From Chloroflexota bacterium (lineage in GTDB: Bacteria > Chloroflexota > Limnocylindria > Limnocylindrales > CSP1-4): a stretch of 22,610 bases of DNA. This document shows positions 22,501 through 22,610 of this stretch, one piece after another. The stretch is from positions 1 to 22,610 of the forward strand of contig PMJT01000149.1 in the NCBI GenBank assembly GCA_003158495.1, written 5' to 3'. Each line of letters opens with the position of its first letter. Position 1 is the stretch's first letter. Both the position numbers and the translations under genes were made by a program. The notes below the pieces were generated by a model that searched no databases, was not told the origin of the DNA, and was given only the letters and a program-made list of their open reading frames with translations.

Positions 22501-22610
22501 GTCGGCGCGAGCGTCGCGTCCGGCACGTACCCGATCACCGTGACCGGGACCGCGGCCTCGGCAACACACTCGACGACGGTCACACTCTCCGTTCCGCCGC
22601 CGGCTTCAAA
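19582..22610 (+). CDS. Secreted glucose/sorbosone dehydrogenase-like protein with PKD and lectin-like modules (3' end missing)
   Basis: Probable exported PQQ-dependent aldose dehydrogenase; 1009 residues visible, running off the window. Start TTG 19582 is chosen for AAAGGGG six bases upstream; ATG 19684 is an alternative. A signal peptide with core LMLLASAVAIAAATFVAG is probably cut near residue 58. The propeller (~60-400) has IAFGPNGDIYIAQQRGAIRL, His185/His186 before DVHIGPDGKLWVSVGD, and YGLRNPFRF with Arg254: the catalytic His and Arg positions of soluble PQQ glucose/aldose dehydrogenases. A PKD domain follows (~402-484, WDFGDG), then a beta-rich region (~485-680), a lectin-like module (691-903) and an Ig-like domain (908 on). 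The module plus Ig-like pair repeats the one in the giant protein upstream. The module carries an insertion with CNANGC. The true C-terminus and any anchor are unseen. Confidence 0.88.
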   Translation, partial: MRPNAAAPAAHPWIAALGIGPRSWAAGGSVARRLMLLASAVAIAAATFVAGPVPGATANSAFPDLPNGFAKVQLASGLANPTAIAFGPNGDIYIAQQRGAIRLFRNGALVATPVMTVATDTLVETGVLGMALDPNFATNGYMYIAYTTPDEHAQLSRFTITGGGATGSLASEVVYMRGDEFQSAHHSVNDVHIGPDGKLWVSVGDNDPAITNGETLTNVYGKILRFNLDGTIPADNPFVNVPRAVPSIYAYGLRNPFRFTFLPNGKAMTEDTGSSYWEELNTIQRGGNFGWDFYEGNCFSCGYLNPTYAYGHLPTDSAASAIAAYNGNVFPNQYAHTVFFGDYNRLDIEAVQFDPTYQTEISDTVFDSSVGTIADLQEGPDGDLYYVSIFEGQFWKIYPTGSIAPTATAAASPNAGTSPLTVQFSSVGSSDAYGLPLTYRWDFGDGSPISTSANPSHLYAANGTYTATLTVNNSTLTGQATTQVVVGKSPPNATLLTPTSGATYNGGQTISLSGSASDATDGTEPGSAFSWQVDFISNGVAQPFYNLEVPGPFYTVGGVSSGSFQIPSDVSQTPTSFYRITMTVTDSLGLKTVTTRDIHPNLTSWTVNANVPNTMFFVDGSLKTGSFSTTDVVGIQHVLIGIPAQVIGGLKYRHNGWADGSALSDSFTSGASPATYTDNLDPVSGSLPAGWASTDVGAPLMAGTTDYSAATGAFYADGSGTDVYSTNDQFHYTYMTLVGDGTIVARVRYQSNTNPSAKAGVMFKETPTAGATYAAALVYPDVSLSTPNFNGVGCNANGCAAPLPPVIPTYGKGVRLQYSTTGSVSPTSPLSNYLNPNKWLKLQRAGSTFTAWESLDGVTWNKVGAKTLTMATTATVGLFVTSHNIGQLSSVGFDNVSVTGAVQLPLNDFSISASPTTVPVAAGSSGTTSISTALVSGVGENIALSASGLPSGVSAGFTPTSVTTGGSSSLKLTVGASVASGTYPITVTGTAASATHSTTVTLSVPPPAS
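21652..22287 (+). repeat. Lectin-like module in the dehydrogenase-like protein
   Basis: Begins WASTDVGAPLMAGTTDYS and ends FDNVSVTG. It matches module 6 of the giant protein in opening, in NPSAKAGVMFKET and in SLDGVTWNKV. About 25 extra residues around GVGCNANGCAAPLPP make it longer than the other copies. Confidence 0.75.
22303..22602 (+). repeat. Ig-like domain in the dehydrogenase-like protein
   Basis: NDFSISASPTTVPVAAGSSG, GLPSGVSAGFTPTSVT and GTYPITVTGTAAS match the Ig-like domain at 17005-17298 almost strand for strand. Probably followed by another lectin-like module beyond the window, as in the giant protein. Confidence 0.75.

Overview
The window is one contiguous stretch of GC-rich bacterial chromosome with no mobile element, phage gene, CRISPR array or RNA gene that I can recognise. 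The best guess for the source is a Chloroflexota bacterium (Limnocylindria/Ellin6529-like) or another high-GC soil or freshwater lineage. This rests on the GC content, the many GTG/TTG starts, the PAS/GAF-rich signalling proteins, and the very large secreted beta-propeller and PKD proteins. It is an inference, not a demonstration.

Layout. (1) 2-445: the C-terminal part of a decarboxylating 6-phosphogluconate dehydrogenase, followed by a small hypothetical gene (685-1086). (2) 1159-8287, minus strand: a tight four-gene operon read from right to left. It encodes a PAS-PAS-GAF-EAL phosphodiesterase, an unrecognised 262-residue protein with an internal duplication, a PAS-PAS-GAF-GAF-GGDEF diguanylate cyclase with an inhibitory RxxD site, and a PAS hybrid histidine kinase with a C-terminal receiver. 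Junctions are a 10-base gap, an 8-base overlap and a 4-base ATGA overlap. (3) 8589-9392, minus: an orphan OmpR/PhoB-type regulator whose receiver lacks the conserved lysine and one of the acidic-pocket residues. (4) 9560-10348, minus: a short-chain dehydrogenase, possibly a D-mannonate oxidoreductase. A 12-codon leader ORF with a very good Shine-Dalgarno precedes it and overlaps it by ATGA, and a strong hairpin follows its stop. (5) 10785-19126, plus: a GT-C-type membrane glycosyltransferase, a 1711-residue secreted protein (PQQ-like propeller plus six ~190-residue lectin-like modules and one Ig-like domain), and a GH5-like lipoprotein overlapping the end of the giant gene. (6) 19582 to the window end, plus: a secreted glucose/sorbosone-dehydrogenase-type protein with a PKD domain, carrying the same lectin-like plus Ig-like pair as the giant protein. 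It runs off the window.

How the parts fit. The left half is a self-contained c-di-GMP control unit, able to make, degrade and sense, with a phosphorelay entry point. The right half looks like a cell-surface carbohydrate unit: glycosyl transfer, glycan-binding-like repeats, a glycosidase and a sugar oxidase. c-di-GMP commonly controls surface polysaccharides, so a functional link is attractive, but nothing in the sequence proves it.

The most interesting items are the unknown duplicated-domain protein inside the c-di-GMP operon, the repeated module shared by two unrelated propeller enzymes, the degenerate receiver, the coupled leader peptide before the dehydrogenase, and the hairpin-rich 455-base gap before the last gene.
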